Shown: positions 8,831 to 20,416 of the stretch, piece after piece
How positions within the stretch are numbered: position 1 is the first letter of the stretch
Layout of the letters: every line of letters starts with the position of its first letter
Assembly: GCA_903851195.1 (NCBI GenBank)
Contig: CAINNJ010000066.1
Coordinates: forward strand, 62,001 to 126,000
DNA from: an uncultured Acidobacteriia bacterium
GTDB taxonomy: Bacteria > Acidobacteriota > Terriglobia > Bryobacterales > Bryobacteraceae
DNA length: 64,000 nt
Reading direction: 5' to 3'
The notes under the pieces: model-generated
Database searches by the model: none
What the model was told of the DNA's origin: nothing
What the model saw: the letters and a program-made list of their open reading frames with translations, nothing else
Translations under genes and position numbers: made by a program

Positions 8831-9577
8831 GTGATTCCCGTTCCGAAAGACAAGCTGACCGACGACGAGAAGATCGAGATCCTGCGGAACCTGTCGGCTG
8901 AGTTCGCCAAGGCGAAAACGTATCTGCCGCGTTCCAAAAAAGCGCTCGAATACGACATGGATGGCAGCTGGGACAAGGCCGCGTGGCAGCGGATGTCGCA
9001 GGGCGACAACGTGACAGCGCGCGTGGGGGATCAGATCAAGATCACGCACGTGTCCTTCGAAGGCAGCAAGCTGCTGCTCGAAATCAACGGCGGGCTGAAG
9101 AGCGGCAAACACTGGTACGACCATATCGAGACCGGGATGGGCAACTCGACCAGGCCGATGGGAAACGGGGATTACACGCCTTCCACGGGAACGAGTATCG
9201 AGATTAATTTCCACAAACCGATGGAGAATCTGACGTCGGGCGAGGTGAAGAGAATCCTGCTGCCGCTGATGGATTTCGATCCGAAATCGGCGGCAAAGCT
9301 GTACAGCGAGACACTGCCTCCGGAGACGCAAAAGGCGATTGCCGAGAAGCGGGCGACCGAAGGAATGGATCACGATCAGGTGCGGCTGGCGCTGGGAAAT
9401 CCGCTTCGTAAATACCGGGAAACCAAGGACGGGAACGATCTGGAGGACTGGATCTACGGACAACCGCCTGGCAAGGTGGTATTCGTGACTTTCCAGGGTA
9501 ATAAGGTGGTGAAGGTGAAAGAGCAGTATGCCGGTCTGGGAATTCAGACGGCTCCGCAGGTCAATATCACTCCGTAG
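8831..9577 (+). CDS. Hypothetical, probably exported protein
   Basis: At least 248 residues beginning IPVPKDKLTDDEKIEILR. The middle has a beta-rich segment (RVGDQIKITHVSFEGSKLLL, then EINGGLKSGKHWYDHIE). Near the C-terminus GMDHDQVRLALGNP followed by DWIYGQPPGKVVFVTFQG resembles the SmpA/BamE-type lipoprotein fold. I do not recognise a named family for the whole. The start is uncertain: the GTG at 8831 is the first good candidate. The frame stays open upstream of it and codes for a Gly/Leu-rich hydrophobic stretch that could be a signal peptide starting at a CTG or TTG codon overlapping the end of the CPBP gene. Confidence 0.6.
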   Translation: MIPVPKDKLTDDEKIEILRNLSAEFAKAKTYLPRSKKALEYDMDGSWDKAAWQRMSQGDNVTARVGDQIKITHVSFEGSKLLLEINGGLKSGKHWYDHIETGMGNSTRPMGNGDYTPSTGTSIEINFHKPMENLTSGEVKRILLPLMDFDPKSAAKLYSETLPPETQKAIAEKRATEGMDHDQVRLALGNPLRKYRETKDGNDLEDWIYGQPPGKVVFVTFQGNKVVKVKEQYAGLGIQTAPQVNITP

Positions 9578-9580
9578 CTG

Positions 9581-9640
9581 CCGTCGGGCGGAGCTCTAAC
9601 GGGTCGAGCGGAGCTCTAACGGGTCGAGCGGAGATCTAAC
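9581..9640. repeat. Three tandem 20-bp repeats between convergent genes
   Basis: Three head-to-tail units of 20 bp. The second (9601-9620, GGGTCGAGCGGAGCTCTAAC) and third (9621-9640) differ at one base and the first (9581-9600) is more diverged. The array fills the gap after the 8831-9577 gene and ends inside the acyltransferase gene, whose TAG stop at 9636-9638 lies in the third unit. The minus-strand reading of each unit contains GTTAG. Confidence 0.8.
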
Positions 9641-10823
9641 GGATGGATGCGGCTTCGGAATCTTCGTTCCACCACGTGGCTACCGACGAAAACCGGATGA
9701 CGATCGCCTGGGTCCATTTCGGAACCCGCGTCGAGAGCGGATTTTCGATGGTCAGGTAGACCGCGCGGGCGATCAGAATACTGAGCGAGAGAATCAGAAG
9801 CTGGCTCGACCAGAAAACGACCGGGGTAAACGCCAGAGGACCAAGCAGGGGAACCATTCCGTGTTGGAACGCTTTGATCGCGATGCCGTGGGTCAGGTAA
9901 TACGAGTAACTGACCGCTCCCAGTTCACAAAGGCTCGGGCGGGAAAGAACCCGCTTCCACCACTCCGGCCCAAAGTAGGCGACCCAGACCACGCCGAAGA
10001 GCGCCACGGCGGTGACGCCCACTCTGATGAGAGCGAGGGGAATCGGGGTATGGGGTCGCTGCAACATCAGTTCCGTCCGGATCCAGACACCGGCGACGAA
10101 AAGAGCGACCGCCGGAACCGTCAGGCGGGCGGCCCAAATGAGGCGCCTTCCCATGATGCCGTGGATTACCTCGCTCAACGCCATACCAACCCAGAACATC
10201 GCCGTGCGCGGTTCGAAGCGGTTGGTTTGCTGTCCGAAGATTGCCCACACGACACCACACGCGATCAGGATCAGGATACGAAACGGACGCATCACCGGCC
10301 AGATTCGGAAGAGTCCGGCTACCAAACCAGAGATGAAGTAGAACAGGACCACGAAACTGAGCGTCCAGGCAACGTCCATGAGCGGGTGAACCGGCAGCAC
10401 TCCAGGCAGGAAGAAAAGAGTTTCCAGCAGAAAGATGCCACATTGCAGCGGGTCGGAAGGTAGTTTGGAGTGTTTCGGGTACAGCATTTCCCCCGCGACA
10501 TAGGCGGCGCACAGGAGGAGGTACAGAGGGTAGAGACGGTAGCATCTTCCGCGGATAAACAAGCCGAAGGGTTTTCCACGCGACAGGGTTCCGTAAGCGA
10601 ACAGCCCGGATAAAAGCATGAAAAAGCTGCTGCCGATGGTGGCATCGGCGTCGATGACCCGGAGATAGATCTCGGCGAGGCCGCCGGGGTGGGGAAGCAG
10701 CGACCACATGGAGGCGAAATGCCCGAAGAACACGAAGAGCATGGCGATGCCGCGCAGGCCATCCATTTGTCTCAGGCGCTGGGCGCCGGGGGCAGACTTC
10801 GAAGGGCTCGTGGACGGACTCAC
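9636..10823 (-). CDS. Membrane acyltransferase family 3 (OafA/YrhL-like)
   Basis: A 395-residue integral membrane protein with about ten hydrophobic segments. The N-terminal RQMDGLRGIAMLFVFFGHF is the family signature, with the conserved Arg and the His in GH at the end of the first helix, and RGRCYRLYPLYLLL follows the third segment. The family transfers acetyl or other acyl groups onto surface polysaccharide, LPS or glycolipid. No polysaccharide gene is adjacent, though an O-antigen ligase lies about 40 kb away. The start is a GTG. The stop codon lies inside a 20-bp tandem repeat. Confidence 0.88.
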   Translation of the reverse strand: MSPSTSPSKSAPGAQRLRQMDGLRGIAMLFVFFGHFASMWSLLPHPGGLAEIYLRVIDADATIGSSFFMLLSGLFAYGTLSRGKPFGLFIRGRCYRLYPLYLLLCAAYVAGEMLYPKHSKLPSDPLQCGIFLLETLFFLPGVLPVHPLMDVAWTLSFVVLFYFISGLVAGLFRIWPVMRPFRILILIACGVVWAIFGQQTNRFEPRTAMFWVGMALSEVIHGIMGRRLIWAARLTVPAVALFVAGVWIRTELMLQRPHTPIPLALIRVGVTAVALFGVVWVAYFGPEWWKRVLSRPSLCELGAVSYSYYLTHGIAIKAFQHGMVPLLGPLAFTPVVFWSSQLLILSLSILIARAVYLTIENPLSTRVPKWTQAIVIRFSSVATWWNEDSEAASIR

Positions 10824-11124
10824 GCCTTCATATCTCCCGGGATTTCCCCTGCTCTCAGTCGCATTCGCGGTCTCCTCCGGCAGTGTCAGACATGTCCACG
10901 GCGGGCTGTCCTCTCACACACATAAGCATTACATAATTAAAGGTCGGATTTGTCACAAACAGGCGAAATTTTTGTGTGTTCCGGAAGCCGCCCCAATCTT
11001 CGTTAAGGCGATGTATTAACTACGGTTAGCGTTTGCGTAACGAGATATTCCCAAAGGCTTATCCGGTATGATCCAGCCCGCTCATTCGCTGCCGCAATAG
11101 CGCAGGTACGCTATATTTTGGGGA
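10824..11124. other. Divergent intergenic region, 301 bp
   Basis: Spacer between the acyltransferase (minus) and the lectin-domain gene (plus). A relatively AT-rich stretch lies at about 10918-10985. A promoter-like pair for the acyltransferase is listed separately. For the plus strand I see only isolated hexamers (TATGAT at 11067, TATATT at 11112) without a matching -35. No open frame, repeat or hairpin stands out. Confidence 0.5.
10930..10958 (-). promoter_or_regulatory. Candidate sigma70-type promoter for the acyltransferase
   Basis: On the minus strand TTGTGA (10953-10958) is followed after 17 bases by TATGTA (10930-10935), about 105 bases upstream of the GTG start. Each hexamer matches four of six consensus bases, so this is suggestive only. 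Confidence 0.3.
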
Positions 11125-12192
11125 GTGAAAGTGTCTCTGGCTGCTCTCGCTCTCTCCGCGACATTCGGACTAATCTCGTGTGCGGCGGAGGAACTACATT
11201 TGGTGGGCACGGCCGAGAGACTGGAAGACCGGATCCGCCTGACTGCCTCGTTACCCCAGCAGGTGGGAGCGGCATGGTACCCCCAAAAACAGGCGGTCCG
11301 GGGCGGCTTCGAAGTGACGTTCGAGTTCCGGATTACCGAGCCACGCGGGCTGGGTCCGGGAGCGGATGGTTTTGCCTTTGTGCTGCAGAACAGCGGGCCT
11401 GAGGCGATCGGGAACCTGGGATCGGCGGGGGGATTCGGGCTCGGAGAGCAGGATAAGTACCCCGGAAACAAGGGTATACCGCGGAGTCTGGCGGTTTTCT
11501 TCGACTCCTTTAAAAACGGCGAGGCGCACGACCCTTCCGACAATTACATCGCCATCTGCACGGCGGGCACGGTGAAGAAGATGCGCTGGCCGCCGGCGCG
11601 GCTGGGCCTGGTGAAGAAGCTGCCGTTTCAGATGAAGGACGGCCGGGTCCACGCGGTCCGGATTGCCTATAAACCGCCGATGCTGTCCCTTTACCTCGAC
11701 AATGCCGCAAAGGCGGTGTTGAGCACCCCGGTGGATCTCTCGGCGGTGACCGATGAGCAGGGGATGGCGTACGCGGGCTTCACGGCTTCGACCGGCAACG
11801 GGTTTGAAAATCACGACATTTTGAACTGGGTGATGCGGGCGGATTCGTCGTCGACGATGACCTCCGTCGATTCCAGCGTTCAGTTTCTGGAGAAGGTGAA
11901 CTGCATGGAGGGGCGAAATCTTTGCACGCCGAAGGATGGCGTCGCGGAAGCGCGCGAGGGCGGCGGCTTCCACGTGATCCTGCCCGGGCATTCGAACTGG
12001 CCGGTAAGTATCCCGAATCCGGCCGGAAGCGCGGTGGCAGTGGAGAATCTGCACGGCTACGTCTGCCGGGAGAGTTGCGCGGGACAGGTGATCACGAAGT
12101 CCGAAGGCGGGCGGACCTGGTTTTCGGTGGATAAAGTCCACCCGGACAATCAGGGCTTCTTCGAGTTCGACGCGGTTCTGAAAAAGCCCTAA
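11125..12192 (+). CDS. Lectin-domain (L-type/ConA-like) lipoprotein
   Basis: A 355-residue exported protein. The N-terminus is a signal peptide ending in a lipobox-like LISC (Cys19), so it is probably a lipoprotein. Residues about 22-235 form a legume-lectin-like jelly roll: ADGFAFVLQNSG (80-91), SLAVFFDSF (121-129) and the downstream Asn140 (NYIAIC) correspond to the conserved metal and carbohydrate-binding strands. A C-terminal part of about 100 residues has Cys pairs (NCMEGRNLC, YVCRESC) and no recognised family. It probably binds surface or environmental glycans. GTG start. Its stop overlaps by a few bases the stop of the convergent DUF1501 gene. Confidence 0.75.
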   Translation: MKVSLAALALSATFGLISCAAEELHLVGTAERLEDRIRLTASLPQQVGAAWYPQKQAVRGGFEVTFEFRITEPRGLGPGADGFAFVLQNSGPEAIGNLGSAGGFGLGEQDKYPGNKGIPRSLAVFFDSFKNGEAHDPSDNYIAICTAGTVKKMRWPPARLGLVKKLPFQMKDGRVHAVRIAYKPPMLSLYLDNAAKAVLSTPVDLSAVTDEQGMAYAGFTASTGNGFENHDILNWVMRADSSSTMTSVDSSVQFLEKVNCMEGRNLCTPKDGVAEAREGGGFHVILPGHSNWPVSIPNPAGSAVAVENLHGYVCRESCAGQVITKSEGGRTWFSVDKVHPDNQGFFEFDAVLKKP

Positions 12193-13559
12193 GCGAGAAT
12201 GCCTTTGACGATCTTGCCGTGCACGTCCGTGAGGCGGTAATCGCGGCCCGCGTGGCGGTAGGTGAGCCGGGTGTGGTCGAGACCGAGCTGATTCAGGATG
12301 GTGGCCTGCAGATCGTGCACGGAGACCTCGTCTTCGGCGACCAGACCGCCGATTTCGTCGCTGACGCCATACGCTTTGCCGCCCGCGAAGCCTCCGCCGG
12401 CCACCCAGGAACAGTACGCCGTCGCATGGTGGCCACGGCCTTCGGCGGAAGGATCCGGCACGAGCGGATCGCGGCCGAATTCGGTGGTCCAGACGACCAC
12501 GGTATCGTCCAGCATGCCGCGCGATTTGAGGTCGCGGAGCAGTCCTGCGATGGCTTTATCGACGGGCGGAGCGAGTTTATCGTAGACCGGCATGAAGGCG
12601 TGGGCGTCCCAGTTGTGATCGATGCTGGTGCCGCCGTCGATCAGTTCCACGAATCGCACGCCGCGTTCGGCGAGCCGGCGGGCCACCAGACACTGCCAGC
12701 CGAAACCGCGCGTGCTGCCGCGCTCCAGCCCGTACATTTTCAGGGTCGCGTCGGATTCCTTGGAGATATCGAAGGCTTCGGGCGCTTCTTTCTGCATGCC
12801 AAAGGCGGTCTCGAAGGATTTGATGCGAGCGGCGAGGTTGGAATCCGTCTCGCGTTCAGCGAGGTGCTGGCGGTTGAAATACTCGGTCAGCTGGAGTTCG
12901 GTCTGCTGAATCTCCGGGGTGGGAGCGCGCCGTTTCATGTTGCTGATGGGTTCGGGACCGGGAATGATGCGCGTGCCCTGGTGAAGAACCGGCAGGAAAT
13001 CGGAACCCCAGACCTGGCCACCCGCGTAGGGGAGTTCCGGGGCGATAACGACGAACGACGGCAGATTCTGGTTTTCGGTGCCGAGACCGTAGCTCACCCA
13101 GGAGCCCATGCTGGGGCGGTTGAAGGTGGCCGAACCGGTGTGGATGCCGATGGTGGCGCCGAAGTGGTCGCCATTGATGTTCTTCATGGAGCGGATGACG
13201 CAGATGTCGTCGATCACGCTGCCGGTTTCCGGGAACAGGTCGCTGACTTCGATACCGCTCTTGCCGTAGCGGCGGAACTTCCAGTCGGCGCCTTTGTAGA
13301 AAGATTTGCCCTTCGCGGGCTTGCCGTGGTTCGCGGTAAGGAACGGTTTGGGATCGAAGGTATCGATGTGGGAGACGCCGCCGGTCATGAAGAGGAAGAT
13401 GACGCGTTTGGCCTTCGGGGGGAAGTGAGGCGGCTTCGGGGCGAGCGGATTATCCAGTTCGGCGGCGCCCAGAAGTTCGGAAAGAATGCCGGGAAGCAGC
13501 AGACCACCAGCGGCCAGAGAGCGGATTGCGGTACGGCGGTTGGATGGATGGCTGAGCAT
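12189..13559 (-). CDS. DUF1501 family protein with Tat-type signal
   Basis: A 456-residue member of DUF1501, an alkaline-phosphatase/sulfatase-fold family found mainly in Planctomycetes, Verrucomicrobia and Acidobacteria. The N-terminus has a twin-arginine-like signal (NRRTAIRSLAAGG) followed by the family opening KRVIFLFMTGGVSHIDTFDPKP; later marks are WTTEFGRDP and GRGHHATAYCSWVAGGG. The start is the ATG at 13559: an AGGAG overlapping the upstream TAG stop lies seven bases before it. It forms a pair with the PSD1 protein just upstream, the usual arrangement; the two are thought to act together in the cell envelope, but no reaction is established. Confidence 0.9.
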   Translation of the reverse strand: MLSHPSNRRTAIRSLAAGGLLLPGILSELLGAAELDNPLAPKPPHFPPKAKRVIFLFMTGGVSHIDTFDPKPFLTANHGKPAKGKSFYKGADWKFRRYGKSGIEVSDLFPETGSVIDDICVIRSMKNINGDHFGATIGIHTGSATFNRPSMGSWVSYGLGTENQNLPSFVVIAPELPYAGGQVWGSDFLPVLHQGTRIIPGPEPISNMKRRAPTPEIQQTELQLTEYFNRQHLAERETDSNLAARIKSFETAFGMQKEAPEAFDISKESDATLKMYGLERGSTRGFGWQCLVARRLAERGVRFVELIDGGTSIDHNWDAHAFMPVYDKLAPPVDKAIAGLLRDLKSRGMLDDTVVVWTTEFGRDPLVPDPSAEGRGHHATAYCSWVAGGGFAGGKAYGVSDEIGGLVAEDEVSVHDLQATILNQLGLDHTRLTYRHAGRDYRLTDVHGKIVKGILA

Positions 13560-13567
13560 GGGATCTC

Positions 13568-16243
<2,676 letters not shown>

Positions 16244-16312
16244 CGAAACAATTCTACAGGCAAACAGGCGAGGGCAGAAAAGGGATGGCTACCAGAGTGC
16301 TACGACGAAGGG

Positions 16313-17020
16313 ATGACGGATCGGCACGCAGCCTTTGTCCGAAGAGTTTCCTGGTTCGTGCTGTTGTCCGTTTCGGCAGGCGTAGCGTCTACGGCGCCGG
16401 CTGACCTGCATCTCATTCGGGGCATTGAACAGGCGCAACTGGCCCGCGAAGAGGGAATCGTGTCGTATACGGTACAGGAACACTACACGCTGACCAACAC
16501 CCGCTTTAATGAGGCCGCGGAGATGCGGGTGGCGGTGATGTACGTGAAAGGCACGGGCAAGACTTACCATGTGCTTTCGCGCACGGGGCCGTCGTTCCTG
16601 CAGACTTCGGTTTTCGACCGCGTTCTGAAAGAAGAGGCGGCCATGAGCGGCGGCGAAATCCGGCTGGCCGCCCTGGTGACGCCGTCGAACTATCACATGA
16701 AATTCCTCGGCGAGCAGGTCCTGGAGGGCCGGAAGTGCGAAATCGTGGAACTGCAGCCTCTTCGAAAGAGTCCGCATCTGTTGCGCGGCAAGGCGTGGGT
16801 GGACGCGGCCAGTCATAACCTGATCCGCATCGAGGGCAAGCCAACGGCCAGCATGTCGTTCTGGGCCAGCAGTCCGTACGTGGTTCGCGACTATATGGAG
16901 GTGGGAGAGTTTTCTTTCGCCCGCGTCAGTCATGCGACCAGCCACTCGTTTCTGCTCGGGCAGAGCGAACTGGTGGTGGAATACAGCGATTATCAAGTGA
17001 AACTTGCGGAGAAGAAGTAA
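16313..17020 (+). CDS. Exported LolA/LppX-like hypothetical protein
   Basis: A 235-residue protein with an N-terminal signal peptide after a basic start (about 1-28). The body is beta-rich and includes a segment typical of outer-membrane lipoprotein-sorting-like proteins (GRKCEIVELQPLRKSPHLLRG then KAWVDAASHNLIRIEGKPT), where a half-barrel holds a lipid. Start ATG with a GAAGG immediately upstream, and the open frame further upstream is a shadow of the divergent PSD1 gene. The downstream gene begins directly after its stop, so the pair is likely co-translated; a lipid-related partnership with the phospholipase C-like protein is plausible but inferred. Confidence 0.7.
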   Translation: MTDRHAAFVRRVSWFVLLSVSAGVASTAPADLHLIRGIEQAQLAREEGIVSYTVQEHYTLTNTRFNEAAEMRVAVMYVKGTGKTYHVLSRTGPSFLQTSVFDRVLKEEAAMSGGEIRLAALVTPSNYHMKFLGEQVLEGRKCEIVELQPLRKSPHLLRGKAWVDAASHNLIRIEGKPTASMSFWASSPYVVRDYMEVGEFSFARVSHATSHSFLLGQSELVVEYSDYQVKLAEKK

Positions 17021-18238
17021 TTGTTTCGTGCGATTTTCGCTTTTCTGATTTTCCCGGCGGGCTGCGCGGGTTACTCGGTCCTGACGCATGAGGCGATTGT
17101 GGACACGCTTTGGGCGGACGGTATGGTGCCGGTGCTGCACAAGAAATATCCAGGGGCGAGCGCGGAAGATCTGAAGAAGGCGCACGCCTATGCGTACGGC
17201 GGGTGCATCATTCAGGACTTGGGCTATTACCCCTTCGGGAGCCACTTTTTCAGCGATCTGGTGCACTACGTCCGCAGCGCGGATTTCGTGCAGGCTCTGC
17301 TCGACGAGGCGAAGGATGTCAACGAGTTGGCGTTTGCGCTGGGCGCGACGGCGCACTACGGGGCGGATGTGGACGGCCACGCTATCGCCGTAAACCGCGC
17401 GGTGCCGGTGCTGTTTCCGGATCTGCGGAAGAAGTTCGGCGATGAGGTGACGTACGCGGACAGCCCATCGGCGCATCTGAAAACCGAGTTCGGGTTCGAC
17501 GTGCTGCAGGTGGCGCGGGGCCATTACGCGCCGCAGGCTTACCACGACTTCATCGGCTTCGAGGTATCGAAAGACCTGCTGGATCGGGCGTTTGAGCGGA
17601 CATACGGGCTTCGCCTGAAGGACCTGTTCGCCACGCTGGACCTCTCGCTCGGAAGCTACCGGTTCTCGGTTCGCACGCTGATTCCGAATGTGACGAAGGC
17701 GGCGTGGTCGCTGAAGAAGAAGGAAATTCAGAAAGCACAACCCACGATTTCCCGGAAGCAGTTCCTCTATAACCTCAACCGGGCGAGCTACCGGAAAGAG
17801 TGGGGCGACAACTATGAGCGGCCACGTTTCTTCGCGCGGGTGCTGACATTTCTGGCGCATCTGCTGCCGCGATTCGGGCCCTTCCGCACTCTGGCGTTCG
17901 TGGTCCCCACGCCGGCGACGGAGCGCATGTTCGAGGACAGCTTCGACGCGTCCGTGAATCGCGACCGCAGGTCTTTCGCGGAGGCTGCCCGGGGCGAGTT
18001 ACAGATCGTCAACCGCGATCTCGACACCGGCAAACTGGTGCGGGAAGGCGAGTATCAGTACACGGACCGTACCTATGACAAGCTGCTGGTGAAACTGGCG
18101 GAAAAGAAATTCGCGGGCGTGACGCCGGAGTTGAAAGCCAATATTCTGGGCTTCTACGGGCGTAAGAGCGTTCCGGATCCCCACGGAGTGTTGGGCGAAC
18201 TGGCGGCGTTGCGGGAATATACGCCTGCCGGGGAGTGA
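17021..18238 (+). CDS. Exported zinc-dependent phospholipase C-like protein
   Basis: A 405-residue protein with a short signal peptide followed by GYSVLTHEAIVDTLW, the usual mature start of the zinc-dependent phospholipase C/S1-P1 nuclease-like family where the His following the Trp or Tyr strand binds zinc. Further candidate metal residues lie in DLVHYVRSADF, and in ATAHYGADVDGHAIAVNRAV. The family hydrolyses phospholipid head groups or nucleic acids; this protein is longer than the classical 250-residue enzyme and its C-terminal half is unassigned. The start is a TTG directly after the stop of the LolA-like gene; no alternative start is closer to the signal peptide. Confidence 0.72.
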   Translation: MFRAIFAFLIFPAGCAGYSVLTHEAIVDTLWADGMVPVLHKKYPGASAEDLKKAHAYAYGGCIIQDLGYYPFGSHFFSDLVHYVRSADFVQALLDEAKDVNELAFALGATAHYGADVDGHAIAVNRAVPVLFPDLRKKFGDEVTYADSPSAHLKTEFGFDVLQVARGHYAPQAYHDFIGFEVSKDLLDRAFERTYGLRLKDLFATLDLSLGSYRFSVRTLIPNVTKAAWSLKKKEIQKAQPTISRKQFLYNLNRASYRKEWGDNYERPRFFARVLTFLAHLLPRFGPFRTLAFVVPTPATERMFEDSFDASVNRDRRSFAEAARGELQIVNRDLDTGKLVREGEYQYTDRTYDKLLVKLAEKKFAGVTPELKANILGFYGRKSVPDPHGVLGELAALREYTPAGE

Positions 18239-18326
18239 GACGGTGCTTTGAGACGTCCGGTACGGATCGGTGGAACTGAGGGCGGTCCGTGGTGGATCGT
18301 TTGTCGCGGATCCTCATCCGGTAGTT

Positions 18327-19637
18327 ATGGCACATCGGGTGGTAATTATCGGCGGCGGCTTCGGCGGGTTGTATGCCGTGCAGGCGATGAAGCGGGCGGA
18401 TGTGGAAGTGACGGTGATCGACCGGCGAAATTTCCATCTGTTTCAGCCGCTGCTGTATCAAGTCGCGACCGGCGCACTGTCACCCGGTGAGATTGCCTCG
18501 CCCTTGCGCTATGTGCTGAACCGGCAGAAGAACGCGCGGGTGCTGCTGGGTGAAGTGGTGGATTTCAACATCGCCGGGCACGAAGTCCTGATGAAGGATG
18601 GCGACCGGGTGCCGTACGACACGCTGGTGGTAGCCACGGGTTCGACGCACGCTTATTTCGGGCATCCCGAGTGGAGCAAGCTCGCGCCGGGGCTGAAGAC
18701 GATCGAAGACGCGACCGAGATTCGCACGCGGGTTTTGCTCGCCTTCGAGCGGGCGGAGAAGGAGACGGATCCGGAGGAGCGCCGGGCGAATCTGGCGTTC
18801 ATCGTGGTGGGCGGCGGCCCTACGGGGGTCGAACTGGCCGGGGCGTTGGGCGAGATTTCGCGCGACACGCTCCGGAAAGACTTCCGGAGTATCAATCCGG
18901 CGGAGGCCAACATTTTTCTGATCGAAGGGTCGGGCCGTTTGCTGCCGCCGTATCCGGAGAAACTGTCCCACGCGGCGGAAAAAGCCCTGATCGGGCTGGG
19001 CGTGCAGACGCGGGTTGGCGCGATGGTGACGCAGATCGACGCGGAAGGCGTCACGGTAAAGGCCGGGGACTCGGAGACGCGGATCAAATCGAAGACCGTG
19101 TTGTGGGCGGCCGGCGTGCAGGCGTCGCCGCTGGGGAAACTGCTGGCGGAACGGACGGGTGTCGCGACGGACAGGGTAGGCCGCGTCAAGGTTGCGCCTG
19201 ACCTCTCCATTCCGGGACATCCCGAGGTTCTGGTGATCGGCGATCTGGCTTATTTGGAACAGGACGGCAAGCCGGTTCCGGGCGTGGCGCCGACCGCGAT
19301 GCAGATGGGCCGGTATGCGGCGGATCTGATCGGGAAACGGCAGCGGGCCGAGGCCGTAAAGCCGTTCCGCTACTGGAACAAGGGAAGCGTGGCCACGATC
19401 GGACGAAATCGCGCGGTGGCGGAGATCGGACCCTTTCAGTTTTCCGGCCACCTCGCCTGGCTCACCTGGCTTTTTATTCACCTGCTGTACATTGTGGGAT
19501 TCGAGAACCGGATCCAGATCGCCTTCCAGTGGGCTTACGACTATTTCACATTCAACCGGGGAGCGCGACTGATTACCGGCGAGTGGGCGTCGGCGGACGA
19601 GGCGCTCGGCCCGGCGAGCCTCAGCGGGCGCCGCTGA
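18327..19637 (+). CDS. NDH-2-type NAD(P)H dehydrogenase (FAD-dependent)
   Basis: A 436-residue pyridine nucleotide-disulfide oxidoreductase. The FAD-binding GGGFGG lies at 9-14, the NAD(P)H-binding GGGPTGVELAG near 165, and the second FAD motif VLVIGDLAYLEQDG near 300. The C-terminal stretch contains a hydrophobic LAWLTWLFIHLLYIVGF that would anchor it to the inner membrane, as in non-proton-pumping type II NADH dehydrogenases passing electrons to quinone. ATG 18327 is chosen because it places the first FAD strand at the usual distance. It converges with the following minus-strand gene with one base between stops. Confidence 0.88.
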   Translation: MAHRVVIIGGGFGGLYAVQAMKRADVEVTVIDRRNFHLFQPLLYQVATGALSPGEIASPLRYVLNRQKNARVLLGEVVDFNIAGHEVLMKDGDRVPYDTLVVATGSTHAYFGHPEWSKLAPGLKTIEDATEIRTRVLLAFERAEKETDPEERRANLAFIVVGGGPTGVELAGALGEISRDTLRKDFRSINPAEANIFLIEGSGRLLPPYPEKLSHAAEKALIGLGVQTRVGAMVTQIDAEGVTVKAGDSETRIKSKTVLWAAGVQASPLGKLLAERTGVATDRVGRVKVAPDLSIPGHPEVLVIGDLAYLEQDGKPVPGVAPTAMQMGRYAADLIGKRQRAEAVKPFRYWNKGSVATIGRNRAVAEIGPFQFSGHLAWLTWLFIHLLYIVGFENRIQIAFQWAYDYFTFNRGARLITGEWASADEALGPASLSGRR

Positions 19638-19638
19638 G

Positions 19639-20346
19639 TCACTGGCTTCGGTGCTTTCGCGCGAACTTCCGTTCGAGGTCCGGCCAGAACTCTTTCACGA
19701 TATTCGACGCCATGTCGACGCCCAACTGCACGCCGAGTTTCGATCCGGCGTCCGCGGCGGTGCGGTTATTGGCATAGTAGGAGTTCGAGATCGCGACCGC
19801 GGTGGAATTGCCCAGAATTTCCGAGTAGTTGAACTGCACATGACCGGAATCGCCATGGGTGAGGAAAATCTGGCCGGCCGAGTACGCCATGCGGGACAGC
19901 GTGCTGCCGTGGCCGCGGCGGAAATAGCGGGGATCCTGATGCAGCAGTGAAGGGAAAACGCCTTCCGTCATGTAGTCCCCGATGACGAAATCGCCCCACG
20001 CGGTGGCAAGGTACTTAGAGTAGCCAGCCACGCCCTGGCCGAAATCCCGGTTGCCGTTCGAGAGCTGACTCTGGCCCGCGAACAGCGCCGCAAGCGCGAC
20101 CGTGCCGCGGTCGAACGAATCCTGCGAGGCGATGTGGAACTTCTCCTTCGCGTCAATCGGCTGGTAGACCTTCATCTCCGGGATGGTCCGGAAGTTCGGG
20201 ATGATGCCGAGGACGTGCTTCGACGCGGGCGGCTCCGGAACGACGGCCGGCGCCGCGTCGGAGGGGCCAGATGAAGACTGCTGCGCGAAGCAGGTCTGAG
20301 AGAAAAGCAAAACGGCGACCGTCGCAACGGCCAAACGCTGAAGCAT
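19639..20346 (-). CDS. Conserved exported hypothetical protein (acidobacterial type)
   Basis: A 235-residue protein with a signal peptide (about 1-21, ending FAQQ), a Pro/Ser-rich linker, then a globular part beginning VLGIIPNFRT. Further marks are HQDPRYFRRGHGS and SNSYYANNRTAADAGSKLG. I recall similar proteins recurring in acidobacterial genomes but know no function. GGGAG lies nine bases before the ATG. It follows hpt on the same strand. Confidence 0.7.
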   Translation of the reverse strand: MLQRLAVATVAVLLFSQTCFAQQSSSGPSDAAPAVVPEPPASKHVLGIIPNFRTIPEMKVYQPIDAKEKFHIASQDSFDRGTVALAALFAGQSQLSNGNRDFGQGVAGYSKYLATAWGDFVIGDYMTEGVFPSLLHQDPRYFRRGHGSTLSRMAYSAGQIFLTHGDSGHVQFNYSEILGNSTAVAISNSYYANNRTAADAGSKLGVQLGVDMASNIVKEFWPDLERKFARKHRSQ

Positions 20347-20402
20347 GAGAAATGTCTCCCGGCGTTTGGATGCTTCGCGACCGGGCGGAGTTGCCGGTTA
20401 AA

Positions 20403-20415
20403 GCGACAAAGTCGC
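20403..20415 (-). terminator. Weak hairpin after hpt
   Basis: A 5-bp GC-rich stem (GCGAC/GTCGC) with a three-base loop, followed on the minus strand by TTTAA, directly after the hpt stop. It is too short to be a convincing terminator. Confidence 0.25.
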
Positions 20416-20416
20416 G

